Assembly: GCA_038251325.1 (NCBI GenBank)
Contig: JBBSBL010000026.1
Location: 1 to 33,373, forward strand
Source of the DNA: JBBSBL01 sp038251325
GTDB lineage: Bacteria > Actinomycetota > Thermoleophilia > Solirubrobacterales > Solirubrobacteraceae
DNA: 33,373 bases
Direction of reading: 5' to 3'
Positions within the stretch are counted from its first letter, which is position 1. Every line of letters begins with the position of its first letter. Position numbers and translations under genes: made by a program. The notes beneath the pieces are model-generated. The model had not been told where the DNA came from and ran no database searches. It saw only the letters and a program-made list of their open reading frames with translations. Shown piece by piece: positions 7,093-15,175 of the stretch.

Positions 7093-9201
7093 ATGACCGG
7101 CCTCGAGGACACCAGCCGGCCCGCGCGTCGCCGCCGCCGACGCCGGGCGATCGCCCGCGCGCTCCTCACCTGGCTGCTCACGGCGGCCACCCTGGTGGCG
7201 CTGAGCGCCGTCCTGCCCGGGCTCCACGTCCGCGACTGGAACGCGGCCCTAGCCTCCGCGCTGCTCATCGGGGTCCTCAACGCCTTCGTCTGGCCGGCAC
7301 TGCTCCGCATCGCGCTGCCCTTCACCGTGCTCACGCTCGGCCTCGGGGTGCTCGTCCTCAACGGCGCGATCGTGCTGCTCGTCTCCAAGGTCGACCGCAG
7401 CGGCATCGACGTGGACGACCTCGGCACCGGGATCCTCGTCGCGGTCGGGATCACCGTCGTCATCACGCTGGCCAACTCGCTGCTGGCCATCGACGACGAC
7501 GCCCGCTTCCGCCGCACCCTGACCCGCCACGCCGCGCGGCAGGCGAAGCACGAGGGGCGTGAGCGCGAGTCGGAGATCCCCGGCGTGTTCTTCCTCGAGA
7601 TCGACGGCCTCGCGCACGCCGTCGTCCAGCGGGCGGTGCGCGACGGCAACATGCCGACGCTCGCCCGCTGGCTGCGCGAGGGCAGCCACCGCCTCGAGCG
7701 CTGGGAGACCGACTGGTCCTCGCAGACCGGCGCGTGCCAGGCCGGCCTGCTCCACGGCTCCAACGAGGACATGCCCGCCTTCCGCTGGTGGGAGAAGGAC
7801 CGGGGCGCGGCGATCGTCACCAACCACCCCAAGGACGCGGCCGAGCTCGAGCGCCGCCACTCCGACGGGCGCGGCCTGCTCCACGAGGACGGCTGCAGCC
7901 GGGCGAACATCCTGTCCGGCGACGCCGCCCACTCGCTGCTGACCATGAGCACGGTGCTGTCGCCCCAGCGCGGCCGCCTCGGCCAGGACTACTTCGCGTA
8001 CTTCGCCGACCCCTACAGCGTGATCCGCACGGCGCTAACGTCTTTCGGCGAGATCGCGGCCGAGCTCTACTACGCCGCCCAGCAGCGGCGCCGCGACGTG
8101 CGTCCGCGGATCCACCGCGGCGTCGGCTACGCGCCGGTGCGGGCGTGGGCGACCGTGGTCCAGCGCGACCTCCAGGTCGCGGCGATCATCGGGGACCTGT
8201 ACGCCGGGCGCCCAGTGGCCTATACGACGTTCCTCGCCTACGACGAGGTCGCGCACCATTCGGGGGTGGAACGGCCGGACGCTCTGCTCACGCTGCGCCG
8301 GGTGGACCGCGAGCTGGGGCGGATCGAGGCGGCCGCCCGCCACGCCCCGCGCCCCTACCGCCTCGTGGTGCTCGCCGACCACGGCCAGTCCCAGGGCACC
8401 ACGTTCCTCGACCGCTACGGCCACACGCTGGAGGAGGTCGTGCGCGAGGCGTGCGCGAGCGAGTCGGTGGAGTCGGCCACCGCCGGCGGCGACAGCGCGC
8501 TGGGCTACCTCAGCGCGGGGCTGACCGAGGTCTCGGCGCGCGACGACCTCCTCGGCGCGACGACGCGCGCCGCGACCCGCGGCCGGCGCGTGGACGACTC
8601 GGTGCAGCTCGGCCGGGAGGAGCGCGAGGACGTCCGCGAGGCGCGGGACCAGGAGGGTGGTCCGCCCGAGATCTCGGTCATGGCGTCGGGCTGCCTTGGC
8701 CTCGTCTCCTTCCCGCGCGAGCCCGGGCGCGTGACGCTCGAGCGGCTCCAGGCGCTCTACCCGCTGCTCCTCCCCGCGCTGCGCGACCACGACGGCATCG
8801 GCTTCCTGCTCGTGCGCTCCGAGGCGCACGGCGCGGTGGCGATCGGTCGCGGCGGCACCCGCTATCTCGACGAGGACCGGGTCGAGGGCGAGGACCCCCT
8901 GGCGCCGTTCGGCCCGGGCGCCGCCGCGCACGTCAAGCGCACCGACGGCTTCCCCCACTGCCCGGACATCGTGCTGAACAGCCGCTACTGGGGCGACACC
9001 GACGAGGTCGCGGCCTTCGAGGAGCTCGTCGGCTCCCACGGCGGCCTCGGCGGCGCCCAGTGCTTTCCGTTCGCCGCGTTCCCGGCGGACTGGTCCTACC
9101 CGGCCGAGCCGGTCGTCGGCGCCGCGGCGATGCACCGGGTCATGCGCCGCTGGCTCGCGGAGCTGGGGCACGAGTCGTACGCGGATCCGGCGGGCTCGTA
9201 G
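7093..9201 (+). CDS. Holin-like membrane domain fused to an alkaline-phosphatase-superfamily hydrolase
   Basis: A 702-residue protein. Residues 1-25 are a basic cytoplasmic N-terminus. Residues 26-145 form four membrane segments of the Phage_holin_4_2 type (PF04020-like; LPGLHV, GVLNAFVWP, LPFTVLTLGL). From about residue 160 an alkaline-phosphatase/phosphodiesterase-like domain follows. Likely two-metal ligands are Asp171 (FLEIDG), a Thr212 nucleophile (SSQTGACQAG), Asp384 and His388 (YDEVAHHSG), Asp429-His430 (LADHGQSQG) and perhaps His649. It should hydrolyse a phosphate mono- or diester at the membrane; the substrate is unknown. TACCGT (7080-7085) ends 7 nt before the ATG, with no Shine-Dalgarno. 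The gene is followed after 11 nt by the CBS/nucleotidyltransferase gene. The holin label reflects fold similarity, not lysis. Confidence 0.85.
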   Translation: MTGLEDTSRPARRRRRRRAIARALLTWLLTAATLVALSAVLPGLHVRDWNAALASALLIGVLNAFVWPALLRIALPFTVLTLGLGVLVLNGAIVLLVSKVDRSGIDVDDLGTGILVAVGITVVITLANSLLAIDDDARFRRTLTRHAARQAKHEGRERESEIPGVFFLEIDGLAHAVVQRAVRDGNMPTLARWLREGSHRLERWETDWSSQTGACQAGLLHGSNEDMPAFRWWEKDRGAAIVTNHPKDAAELERRHSDGRGLLHEDGCSRANILSGDAAHSLLTMSTVLSPQRGRLGQDYFAYFADPYSVIRTALTSFGEIAAELYYAAQQRRRDVRPRIHRGVGYAPVRAWATVVQRDLQVAAIIGDLYAGRPVAYTTFLAYDEVAHHSGVERPDALLTLRRVDRELGRIEAAARHAPRPYRLVVLADHGQSQGTTFLDRYGHTLEEVVREACASESVESATAGGDSALGYLSAGLTEVSARDDLLGATTRAATRGRRVDDSVQLGREEREDVREARDQEGGPPEISVMASGCLGLVSFPREPGRVTLERLQALYPLLLPALRDHDGIGFLLVRSEAHGAVAIGRGGTRYLDEDRVEGEDPLAPFGPGAAAHVKRTDGFPHCPDIVLNSRYWGDTDEVAAFEELVGSHGGLGGAQCFPFAAFPADWSYPAEPVVGAAAMHRVMRRWLAELGHESYADPAGS

Positions 9202-9212
9202 CGTTCGCGGGC

Positions 9213-11000
9213 GTGCACGACGTCGCCGAGTTCCTGAGAGGTCACCACCCGTTCGACGCGCTCCCGGCGGAGGAGGTCGAGCGGATCGCAGCCACGGTGG
9301 AGATCGAGTTCTTCCCCGCGCGCACCGAGGTCTTCTCGCGCGCCGCCGGCCCGGCCGGCCACGCCTGGGTCGTTCGCCGGGGGTCGATCGAGCTGCTCGG
9401 CGAGGAGCGGGTGCTCGATCGACTCGGCGCGGGCGAGCTGTTCGGCCATGCGTCGATGCTCTCCGGGATGCCGACGGGCCTCAGCGCCCGCGCCCACGAG
9501 GACACCCTCTGCTACCGCCTGCCGGCGGACGTGGCGCGCGCGGCCCTGGAGCAGGCCCGGGCGCCGGCGACCGGCGCCCACCCGTCGGGTGACCAGCCCG
9601 TCGGGGCGCTCGTCGGCGGGCCGCCGGTGATCTGCGCGCCGGAGGTGACGATCCGGGAGGCCGCGCGCCGCATGACCGCGGCCGCCGCCTCGGCGGTCGT
9701 CGTCCCCGGGCCGGGCGGCGAGCTGGGCATCCTGACCGACCGGGATCTGCGCACCCAGGTCGTCGGGGGCGAGATCCCGATCGACGCCCCGATCGCCGCC
9801 GCGATGAGCCCGCGGGCGCACACGATCGGCGCCGAGCGGCTGGGCAGCGAGGCGGTCGTGGAGATGCTCGACCGAGGCGTCCGCCATCTTCCGGTCGTCT
9901 CCGAGCGAGGCGAGGTGCTCGGGGTCGTCGAGGACCTGGACCTGCTCGCCCTCGACGCGCGGACGCCGTTCCGGCTGCGCCGCCGCATCGAGGACGCCCG
10001 CGACGATGCGGACGTGCGCGCGGCGGCCGGTGACCTCGCGCCGACGGTGATCGCGCTCCACGACGCGCGGATGGCCTCCGCCCAGATCGCGGCGGTGATC
10101 TCCGTGGTCGTCGAGGCGCTCACCCGGCGACTGCTCGACCTCGCCGTGGCGGCGGCCGGAGCGCCGCCGGCGCCGCTCACCTGGCTCGCGCTCGGCAGCC
10201 ACGCCCGGCGCGAGGCGGTCCCGGGATCCGACGTGGACAGCGCGATCCTCTGGCTCGGGGACGACGAGGACCCCGCCGCTCGCGCGTACGCGCGGGACCT
10301 GGGGGCGCGCGTCATGGCCGGGCTCGGCGCCTGCGGGCTCACGGGCGACGATCACGGCGTCGTCGCCTCCCGCCCGCTCTTCGCCCGCTCGCTCGACGCG
10401 TGGCGCGCGGCGATCCGGGACTGGATCGCCGACCCGGGCCAGGAGAAGGCGCTCGTCCTCACCTCGATGCTCTCCGACGGCCGCGCGATCTGGGGCGATC
10501 CGCGCGGGGCCGCCCTCCACGACGCCTTCGCCGGGGTGGCCGACCAGCGCCGGCTCCTGCGGTTCGAGGCGCGCTTCGCGTTGACCCACCGCCCGCCGAC
10601 GGGCTTCCTGCGCGACATCGTCGTCGAACACTCCGGCGAGCACGCGGGGACGTTCGACATCAAGCACGGCGGCCTGCTCCCCATCGTCGGCCTGGCGCGC
10701 TACGCCGGGATGGCGGCCGGGAGGCCCCGCGGGTCCACGGCCGAGCGGCTGCGCGCCGCCGCGGACGCCGGCACGCTCGAGCGCGACGACGCGCGGATGC
10801 TGGAGGAGGCCTACGACCTGGTGCTGGGCCTGCGGCTCGCGCACCAGGTCGAGCAGCTGCGCCGGGGCCTGGCGCCCGACGACTTCGTCGACCCGGCGAC
10901 CCTGAACCCGCTCGTGCGCCGCTATCTGCGCGAGGCCTTCCGCGCGGTCGCCCGGCTCCAGCGCGCCATCGCCACCGAGCTCGACACCCACGCGCGGTGA
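9213..11000 (+). CDS. cNMP-binding/CBS-domain nucleotidyltransferase (DUF294-type)
   Basis: A 595-residue cytoplasmic protein. A cyclic-nucleotide-binding-like domain occupies about residues 5-110 (LGAGELFGHASML). A CBS pair spans about 140-255 (LGILTDRDLR, MLDRGVRHLPVVSERGEVLGVVED). A GlnD-like nucleotidyltransferase domain starts near 290 and is followed by a helical substrate-binding region. The NTase signature GSHARREAVPGSDVD keeps Gly328-Ser329 and both metal aspartates, Asp340 and Asp342. The family is thought to transfer nucleotides in response to ligands bound by the sensor domains; targets are not established. The GTG at 9213 is 8 nt after TAGCGT (9199-9204), whose first three bases are the stop codon of the upstream gene. 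Its TGA overlaps the next start as GTGA. Confidence 0.9.
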   Translation: MHDVAEFLRGHHPFDALPAEEVERIAATVEIEFFPARTEVFSRAAGPAGHAWVVRRGSIELLGEERVLDRLGAGELFGHASMLSGMPTGLSARAHEDTLCYRLPADVARAALEQARAPATGAHPSGDQPVGALVGGPPVICAPEVTIREAARRMTAAAASAVVVPGPGGELGILTDRDLRTQVVGGEIPIDAPIAAAMSPRAHTIGAERLGSEAVVEMLDRGVRHLPVVSERGEVLGVVEDLDLLALDARTPFRLRRRIEDARDDADVRAAAGDLAPTVIALHDARMASAQIAAVISVVVEALTRRLLDLAVAAAGAPPAPLTWLALGSHARREAVPGSDVDSAILWLGDDEDPAARAYARDLGARVMAGLGACGLTGDDHGVVASRPLFARSLDAWRAAIRDWIADPGQEKALVLTSMLSDGRAIWGDPRGAALHDAFAGVADQRRLLRFEARFALTHRPPTGFLRDIVVEHSGEHAGTFDIKHGGLLPIVGLARYAGMAAGRPRGSTAERLRAAADAGTLERDDARMLEEAYDLVLGLRLAHQVEQLRRGLAPDDFVDPATLNPLVRRYLREAFRAVARLQRAIATELDTHAR

Positions 11001-11662
11001 CGCGCCGCGGGCACGGCCGGACCCGGCCACCCGGGCGCCGCACGCCGTGGCGAAGCGCGCCGATGTGCGTCCTCGACTTCGAGACGACCGGCCTCGACCC
11101 GGCCCGCCACGAGATCGTGAGCTTCGGCGCCGTGCCGATCGACGCGGGGCGCATCCGCGCGGCGGGGGCGCTCGAGCGCCGCGTGCGGCCGCATCGGATG
11201 CCCGACGCCGAGACCGTCCGGATCCACGGCCTGACGCCTGCGGACCTCGCCGCGGCGCCGCCGCTCGAGGCCGTCCTCGACGACCTCGTCGGCGCGCTCG
11301 AGGGCCGCGTGCTCGTCGCGCACGCGGCGTGGGTGGAGCGCGGCTTCCTCGCGCCCGCCCTGGCGGAGCGCGGCCGGCGCCTGCGCGGCCCGGTGCTGGA
11401 CACGGCCGTCCTCGGCCGCGCCTGGCGCCGCCGCGCCGGCCGCCCCGACCGCGGGCCCCCGGCGCTCGGCGATCTCGCCGCGGAGCTCGGGCTCCCGGCG
11501 CACCGCCCCCACCACGCGCTCGGCGACGCGCTCACCACCGCCCAGGTCTTCCTGGCGCTCGCCGCCCACCTCGACGCCGGCCGGAGGCGGCCGCTCACCA
11601 TCGGGCGGCTGGCCCGCGCCGGGCGGCCCCCGCTCGGGTTGCGGGTGCCCGGCGCGCCGTGA
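10997..11662 (+). CDS. DEDDh 3'-5' exonuclease (DnaQ/PolC epsilon-like)
   Basis: A 221-residue exonuclease-fold protein. Exo I is LDFETTG (Asp27, Glu29). Exo II is VAHAAWVERGFL, with Glu114 at the position that is usually Asp. Exo III is HHALGDA (His172, Asp177), giving the DEDDh layout. It lacks polymerase-binding or GIY-YIG parts, so it is a stand-alone nuclease rather than a replicative proofreader. The GTG at 10997 is preferred over the ATG at 11063. It forms a GTGA overlap with the upstream gene and restores a TPWR segment that I recall as common just before the Exo I strand in this subgroup. Exonucleases of this type occur beside CBS/nucleotidyltransferase genes in other bacteria, often near acetate-uptake genes, which are not seen here. 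Confidence 0.88.
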   Translation: MTRRGHGRTRPPGRRTPWRSAPMCVLDFETTGLDPARHEIVSFGAVPIDAGRIRAAGALERRVRPHRMPDAETVRIHGLTPADLAAAPPLEAVLDDLVGALEGRVLVAHAAWVERGFLAPALAERGRRLRGPVLDTAVLGRAWRRRAGRPDRGPPALGDLAAELGLPAHRPHHALGDALTTAQVFLALAAHLDAGRRRPLTIGRLARAGRPPLGLRVPGAP

Positions 11663-11680
11663 CGGCGGGCGGCGGGGAGA

Positions 11681-13828
11681 TCAGCCCGTCAGCGGCCGGG
11701 TCCCGCAGCGCGTGAAGTACGCCGGGCTACCGACCGGGGCGACCACCCGCAGCGTGCGGCCACCGCGGACGCCGGGGCCGGCGTCGCGCAGCCGCCAGCA
11801 GCCGCGCGGCAGCCAGACGGGGCGCGAGCGCGCGCCCGGGGAGAGCACCGGCGCGGCGACGAGGTTCGCCCCGACGAGGAACTCGTCGTCCCAGCGCGCC
11901 CGCGGCGCCGCCGGGTCGACGAGCCAGACCGGGCGGGTGATCGGCGTCGCGTCGCGGGCCGCGCGGCGCCAGAGGCGGAGCAGCTCGGGCTCGAGGCGCC
12001 GGTGCAGCCGGGCGAGCGCGGTCCAGCGGCGCAGCGTCGCGCGGTCGTAGGACCACGGCATCTTCACCCCGCCGAGCGCCGAGTTGTGGACCCGGAAGTG
12101 CGTGGTGAAGGCCGAGAGCTCGGCGAAGCGGAGGAAGAGCTCCGGCGTGGTCTGGCGCCAGTCCTTGCCGACGAACGCGTAGTCGGAGTAGCCGCCGATG
12201 TCGAGCGTGAACCCGTACGCCCCGCCGATCCCCCGGTTGAGCATGTCGGGAACGAGCGAGGGCAGGCCGGTCTCCCGGTCCCAGTCGTTGGTCTCGTCGC
12301 CGGGGAACGTCGCGCCCTCCCAGCGGGCCGAGCCGTCCCGTCCGCCCCAGCCGCCGCGGACGAAGAACCACACGTGGCGGCCGGGGTGCCGGCGCTCCCA
12401 CGCGGCGACCGCCTCGCGCGTGACGCGGTGCTGGAGCGCGGGGTAGCGGTTGTGCATCGTGGCGCCGGTCTCGCCGTTCGCGAAACGCATCTCCGGGAGC
12501 ACCTGCTCGCCGAAGTCGTTCATGAACCCCTCGGCGCCGGTGTCGAGCAGGGCGGCGATCCGGCGGTTCCACCACGCGCGGGTCGCGGGCTTGGTGAAGT
12601 CGAGCACCGCGGCCTTGGCCCCGATGAACGGCGAGTCGAAGAGGTAGGGCGTTCCGTCGGCGCGGGTGGCGACGAGACCACGGCGGATCGCGTCGTTGTA
12701 GACGCCGGGCGGCTCGGTCGTGGCGCGGTCCGTCGCGACGAACGAGCGGGCGTAGAGGATCGCGTGGATGCCGCGACGCTTCAGCCGCCGCACCACGTCG
12801 CGGACGAAGGCGGGCCGCAGGACCCCCCAGCCCTCGAAGGCGTAGCCGCTCAGCGGCAGGCGCTCGCGCTCGATCCGGGCAAGGTCGGCGCGGACCTTGC
12901 GCGCGTAGCTGGTCGGCGTCTCGCTCGCCGTCTGCACGGTCCGCGACAGCGTCGGCCCGAGCGACCACGCGGGCGCGGGCCGCTCTCGGCCGGTCAGGCC
13001 GGTGAGCGTGCGGAGCGCGGCGACGCCGTGGCCCGGCGCCACGACGAGGCGCAGGGTGTTCGCCTTCACCGAGACCCGCCAGGCATCCCGGCGGTCCGAC
13101 GCCATGCGCCAGCGCGCCATCTCGGTGCGGTCGAGCAGGGCCGCGTAACCCGCCGAGGAGAGGAAGGCGGGCTGCACGTAGTAGTAGGACGGCGAGACGT
13201 CGGGGAAGCGGTAGTCGAGCACCCAGCCGGGCAGGCTGCGACCGCGCAGATCGGTCGACTCGCGCCGGCCGCCGAAGCCGTGGAAGGCCTCGCTGCCGCG
13301 GGTCGCGAACGCCGCCGCGACCGAGGTGACGCCGGCGGCGCCGGTCGCCCGGGCGGTGAGGCCGAGCGCGCCGCCGCGGTCCGGCGCGAGGCGTAGCACG
13401 AGGCGACGGCCGGCCGGGTCGTCGGTGGCGTAGAGGATCTCGGCGCCGGCGCCGACGCGACGCATCGAGAGGACGCGGACGGCGGCGAAGCGGCCGGGCG
13501 CGATCGGTGTCGACGGGTTCACGTCCGCCTGGCCCGGCAGGACCGGCCAGCGCAGGTCGGTCTCGTCGCCGGTGGCGAGGACGAGCGGGGCGTACCGCGT
13601 GCCGCCGGCCTCGCGGTCGCCAGCGACCGTGGAGAGCACCGTCCGCCCGCGCCGGTCGAGCACCCGCAGGCGGACGCCGGCGCGGTCGGCGACGAGGCGC
13701 CCGAGCGGAGTGGTCACCGTGGCGCCGCGACCGTCGACGCGCACCGCGGCCGGGGCGGTGGCGGGAAGGGCGAGCGCGGCGGCGGCGAGCGCCGCGGCGG
13801 CGAGGAAGGCGGAGCGGGAGTGGACCAT
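11681..13828 (-). CDS. Secreted glycoside hydrolase family 31
   Basis: A 715-residue exported alpha-glycosidase. Residues 1-27 form a Sec signal (HSRSAFLAAAALAAAALALPATAPAA). An N-terminal beta-domain precedes the GH31 barrel. The nucleophile is Asp438 in GFMNDFGE, and the acid/base is Asp511 in FPGDETNDWD. The DFGE form of the nucleophile motif, the following ATMHNRYPALQ block and the C-terminal FLVGANLVAAPVL resemble the YihQ/sulfoquinovosidase-like branch more than classic alpha-glucosidases. Substrate specificity remains open. The ATG at 13828 directly begins the signal peptide. In-frame codons further upstream, including an ATG at 13927, would bury the signal about 33 residues in. The gene is divergent from ltrA. 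Confidence 0.9.
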   Translation of the reverse strand: MVHSRSAFLAAAALAAAALALPATAPAAVRVDGRGATVTTPLGRLVADRAGVRLRVLDRRGRTVLSTVAGDREAGGTRYAPLVLATGDETDLRWPVLPGQADVNPSTPIAPGRFAAVRVLSMRRVGAGAEILYATDDPAGRRLVLRLAPDRGGALGLTARATGAAGVTSVAAAFATRGSEAFHGFGGRRESTDLRGRSLPGWVLDYRFPDVSPSYYYVQPAFLSSAGYAALLDRTEMARWRMASDRRDAWRVSVKANTLRLVVAPGHGVAALRTLTGLTGRERPAPAWSLGPTLSRTVQTASETPTSYARKVRADLARIERERLPLSGYAFEGWGVLRPAFVRDVVRRLKRRGIHAILYARSFVATDRATTEPPGVYNDAIRRGLVATRADGTPYLFDSPFIGAKAAVLDFTKPATRAWWNRRIAALLDTGAEGFMNDFGEQVLPEMRFANGETGATMHNRYPALQHRVTREAVAAWERRHPGRHVWFFVRGGWGGRDGSARWEGATFPGDETNDWDRETGLPSLVPDMLNRGIGGAYGFTLDIGGYSDYAFVGKDWRQTTPELFLRFAELSAFTTHFRVHNSALGGVKMPWSYDRATLRRWTALARLHRRLEPELLRLWRRAARDATPITRPVWLVDPAAPRARWDDEFLVGANLVAAPVLSPGARSRPVWLPRGCWRLRDAGPGVRGGRTLRVVAPVGSPAYFTRCGTRPLTG

Positions 13829-13898
13829 CGAAACGGGCACGTTCGGCGCGACGAGGCTAACGAAGCGGCGGCCGAGCGGCGCCGATCCGCCCCGCACT

Positions 13899-13922
13899 CC
13901 TTCGATGATGCCGTTCGGGGCC
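13899..13922 (-). promoter_or_regulatory. Motif shared with the 5' region of the M14 peptidase gene
   Basis: On the + strand this reads CCTTC-GA-TGATGCCGTT followed by CGGGGCC. A near copy with one extra T lies at 20955-20979 (CCTTC-CC-TGATGCCGTT, then TCGGCGCC). Both sit in divergent gaps, in the same orientation, about 70 and 55 nt before the start of a minus-strand gene for a secreted hydrolase. The function is unknown; a regulator or sigma-factor site is possible. Confidence 0.45.
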
Positions 13923-13941
13923 ACCATGCACGCGCCGCGGT

Positions 13942-13961
13942 CGCTCCGCCGCGGCGGAGCG
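13942..13961. promoter_or_regulatory. 20-bp perfect palindrome at the ltrA promoter
   Basis: CGCTCCGCCGCGGCGGAGCG is a perfect palindrome with no spacer. It ends 15 nt before the TAAGCT -10 box (13977-13982) of ltrA, so it covers the -35 position. It lies between divergent genes, so a terminator role is unlikely and an operator is the better guess. Confidence 0.5.
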
Positions 13962-13991
13962 GCCACGCACGGCTTCTAAGCTGGACGCGCG

Positions 13992-15173
13992 ATGACCGCG
14001 ACGGCGCTGACCCCGGAGGCCGAGGCGCCCGCGAGCGAGCCGGAGTCGCGGGTCACGCCGCTCGAGCTGTTCTTCGACCTCGTGTTCGTGTTCGCGATCA
14101 CCCAGGTCACGGGCCTCATGTCCCGTCACCCGACCTGGGAGGGCCTCGGCCAGGGCCTGCTCGTCCTCGCCGCGATCTGGTGGGCGTGGGTCGGCTACTC
14201 GTGGCTGACGAACAGCGTCGATCCCGACGAGGGGCTGAATCGCCTGGCGGTCTTCGCTGCGATGGCCGCGATCCTCGTCTGCTCGCTCGCCGTGCCGGGC
14301 GCATTCGGGAACGAGGCCCTGCTCTTCGGCGTGGCCTACTTCGTCGTGCGCGCCCTGCACGTCGTGCTCTACATCCGGGGCACCCGGGACGACGCCGATC
14401 AGCGGGGCGCGATCCTCCGCCTCACCCCGGCGATGATCTTCGGGCCCGCGCTGCTCGTGCTCGCCGGCGTCCTGGGCGGCACCGCTCAGGCCCTCGTCTG
14501 GATCGTGGCGCTGAGCGTCGACTACGCGGGGCCGGTCCTCGCCGGAGTCGAGGGCTGGCGCCTCTCCCCCGGGCACTTCGCCGAGCGCCACGGGCTCATC
14601 GTGATCATCGCCCTCGGCGAGTCGGTGGTCGCGGTCGGCGCGGGCTCGGGCGGGATCGGGGTCGACGCCGGGATCGTGACCGCGGCGGTCCTCGGGATCG
14701 CGATCGCGGCGACGCTGTGGTGGGCCTACTTCGACGTCGTCGCCGTCGTCGCCGAGCGCACACTCCGCCGCGCGACCGGCACCGACCGCAATCGCCGCGC
14801 GCGCGACGCCTACAGCTACCTGCACCTGCCGATGATCGCGGGGATCGTGCTGTTCGCGCTCGGCGCGAAGAAGACCCTCGCCCACGTCGACGATCCGCTG
14901 AAGGCCGTGCCGGCGGTCGCGCTCTGCGGCGGCGTCGCGCTCTACCTCCTCAGCCACATCGCGTTCCGCTGGCGCAACGTCCGCTCGCTGAACCGCCAGC
15001 GGCTTGTCGCCGCCGGGGCCTGCCTGGCGCTCATCCCGCTCGCGCTGAGCGCGCCGGCGCTCGTCGCGCTCGGGGCCGTCGCCGCGGTGTGCGTCGCGCT
15101 CGTCGCGTACGAGGCGATCCACTTCGCCGCGGCGCGGGCGCGGGTCCGCGCGACGGTCACCTACCGCCCCTGA
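13992..15173 (+). CDS. ltrA: Low-temperature-requirement A family membrane protein
   Basis: A 393-residue polytopic membrane protein of the LtrA family (PF06772). The N-terminal motif VTPLELFFDLVFVFAITQVT is diagnostic, and ERHGLIVIIALGESVVAVG is the second conserved block, with about ten hydrophobic segments in all. LtrA was named from a Listeria mutant defective in growth at low temperature; its biochemical function is still unknown. The ATG at 13992 lies 9 nt after TAAGCT (13977-13982), a leaderless arrangement. The gene is divergent from the GH31 gene across a 163-nt gap containing a 20-bp palindrome. Its TGA is 2 nt from the stop of the converging MBL gene. Confidence 0.9.
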   Translation: MTATALTPEAEAPASEPESRVTPLELFFDLVFVFAITQVTGLMSRHPTWEGLGQGLLVLAAIWWAWVGYSWLTNSVDPDEGLNRLAVFAAMAAILVCSLAVPGAFGNEALLFGVAYFVVRALHVVLYIRGTRDDADQRGAILRLTPAMIFGPALLVLAGVLGGTAQALVWIVALSVDYAGPVLAGVEGWRLSPGHFAERHGLIVIIALGESVVAVGAGSGGIGVDAGIVTAAVLGIAIAATLWWAYFDVVAVVAERTLRRATGTDRNRRARDAYSYLHLPMIAGIVLFALGAKKTLAHVDDPLKAVPAVALCGGVALYLLSHIAFRWRNVRSLNRQRLVAAGACLALIPLALSAPALVALGAVAAVCVALVAYEAIHFAAARARVRATVTYRP

Positions 15174-15175
15174 CG

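Noticed and set aside
7093..7530. Prophage or lysis cassette suggested by the holin-like domain
   Set aside because: The domain is fused to a hydrolase and no endolysin, capsid or integrase gene is nearby. This domain family is common in bacterial chromosomes.
11063..11065. ATG as the start of the DEDDh exonuclease
   Set aside because: It lies only four residues before the first catalytic Asp and removes the TPWR segment; the GTG at 10997 gives a GTGA overlap with the preceding gene.
13925..13927. Upstream ATG as the start of the GH31 gene
   Set aside because: It would put about 33 unconserved residues before a clear signal peptide and make the shared upstream motif coding; the ATG at 13828 gives a normal export signal.
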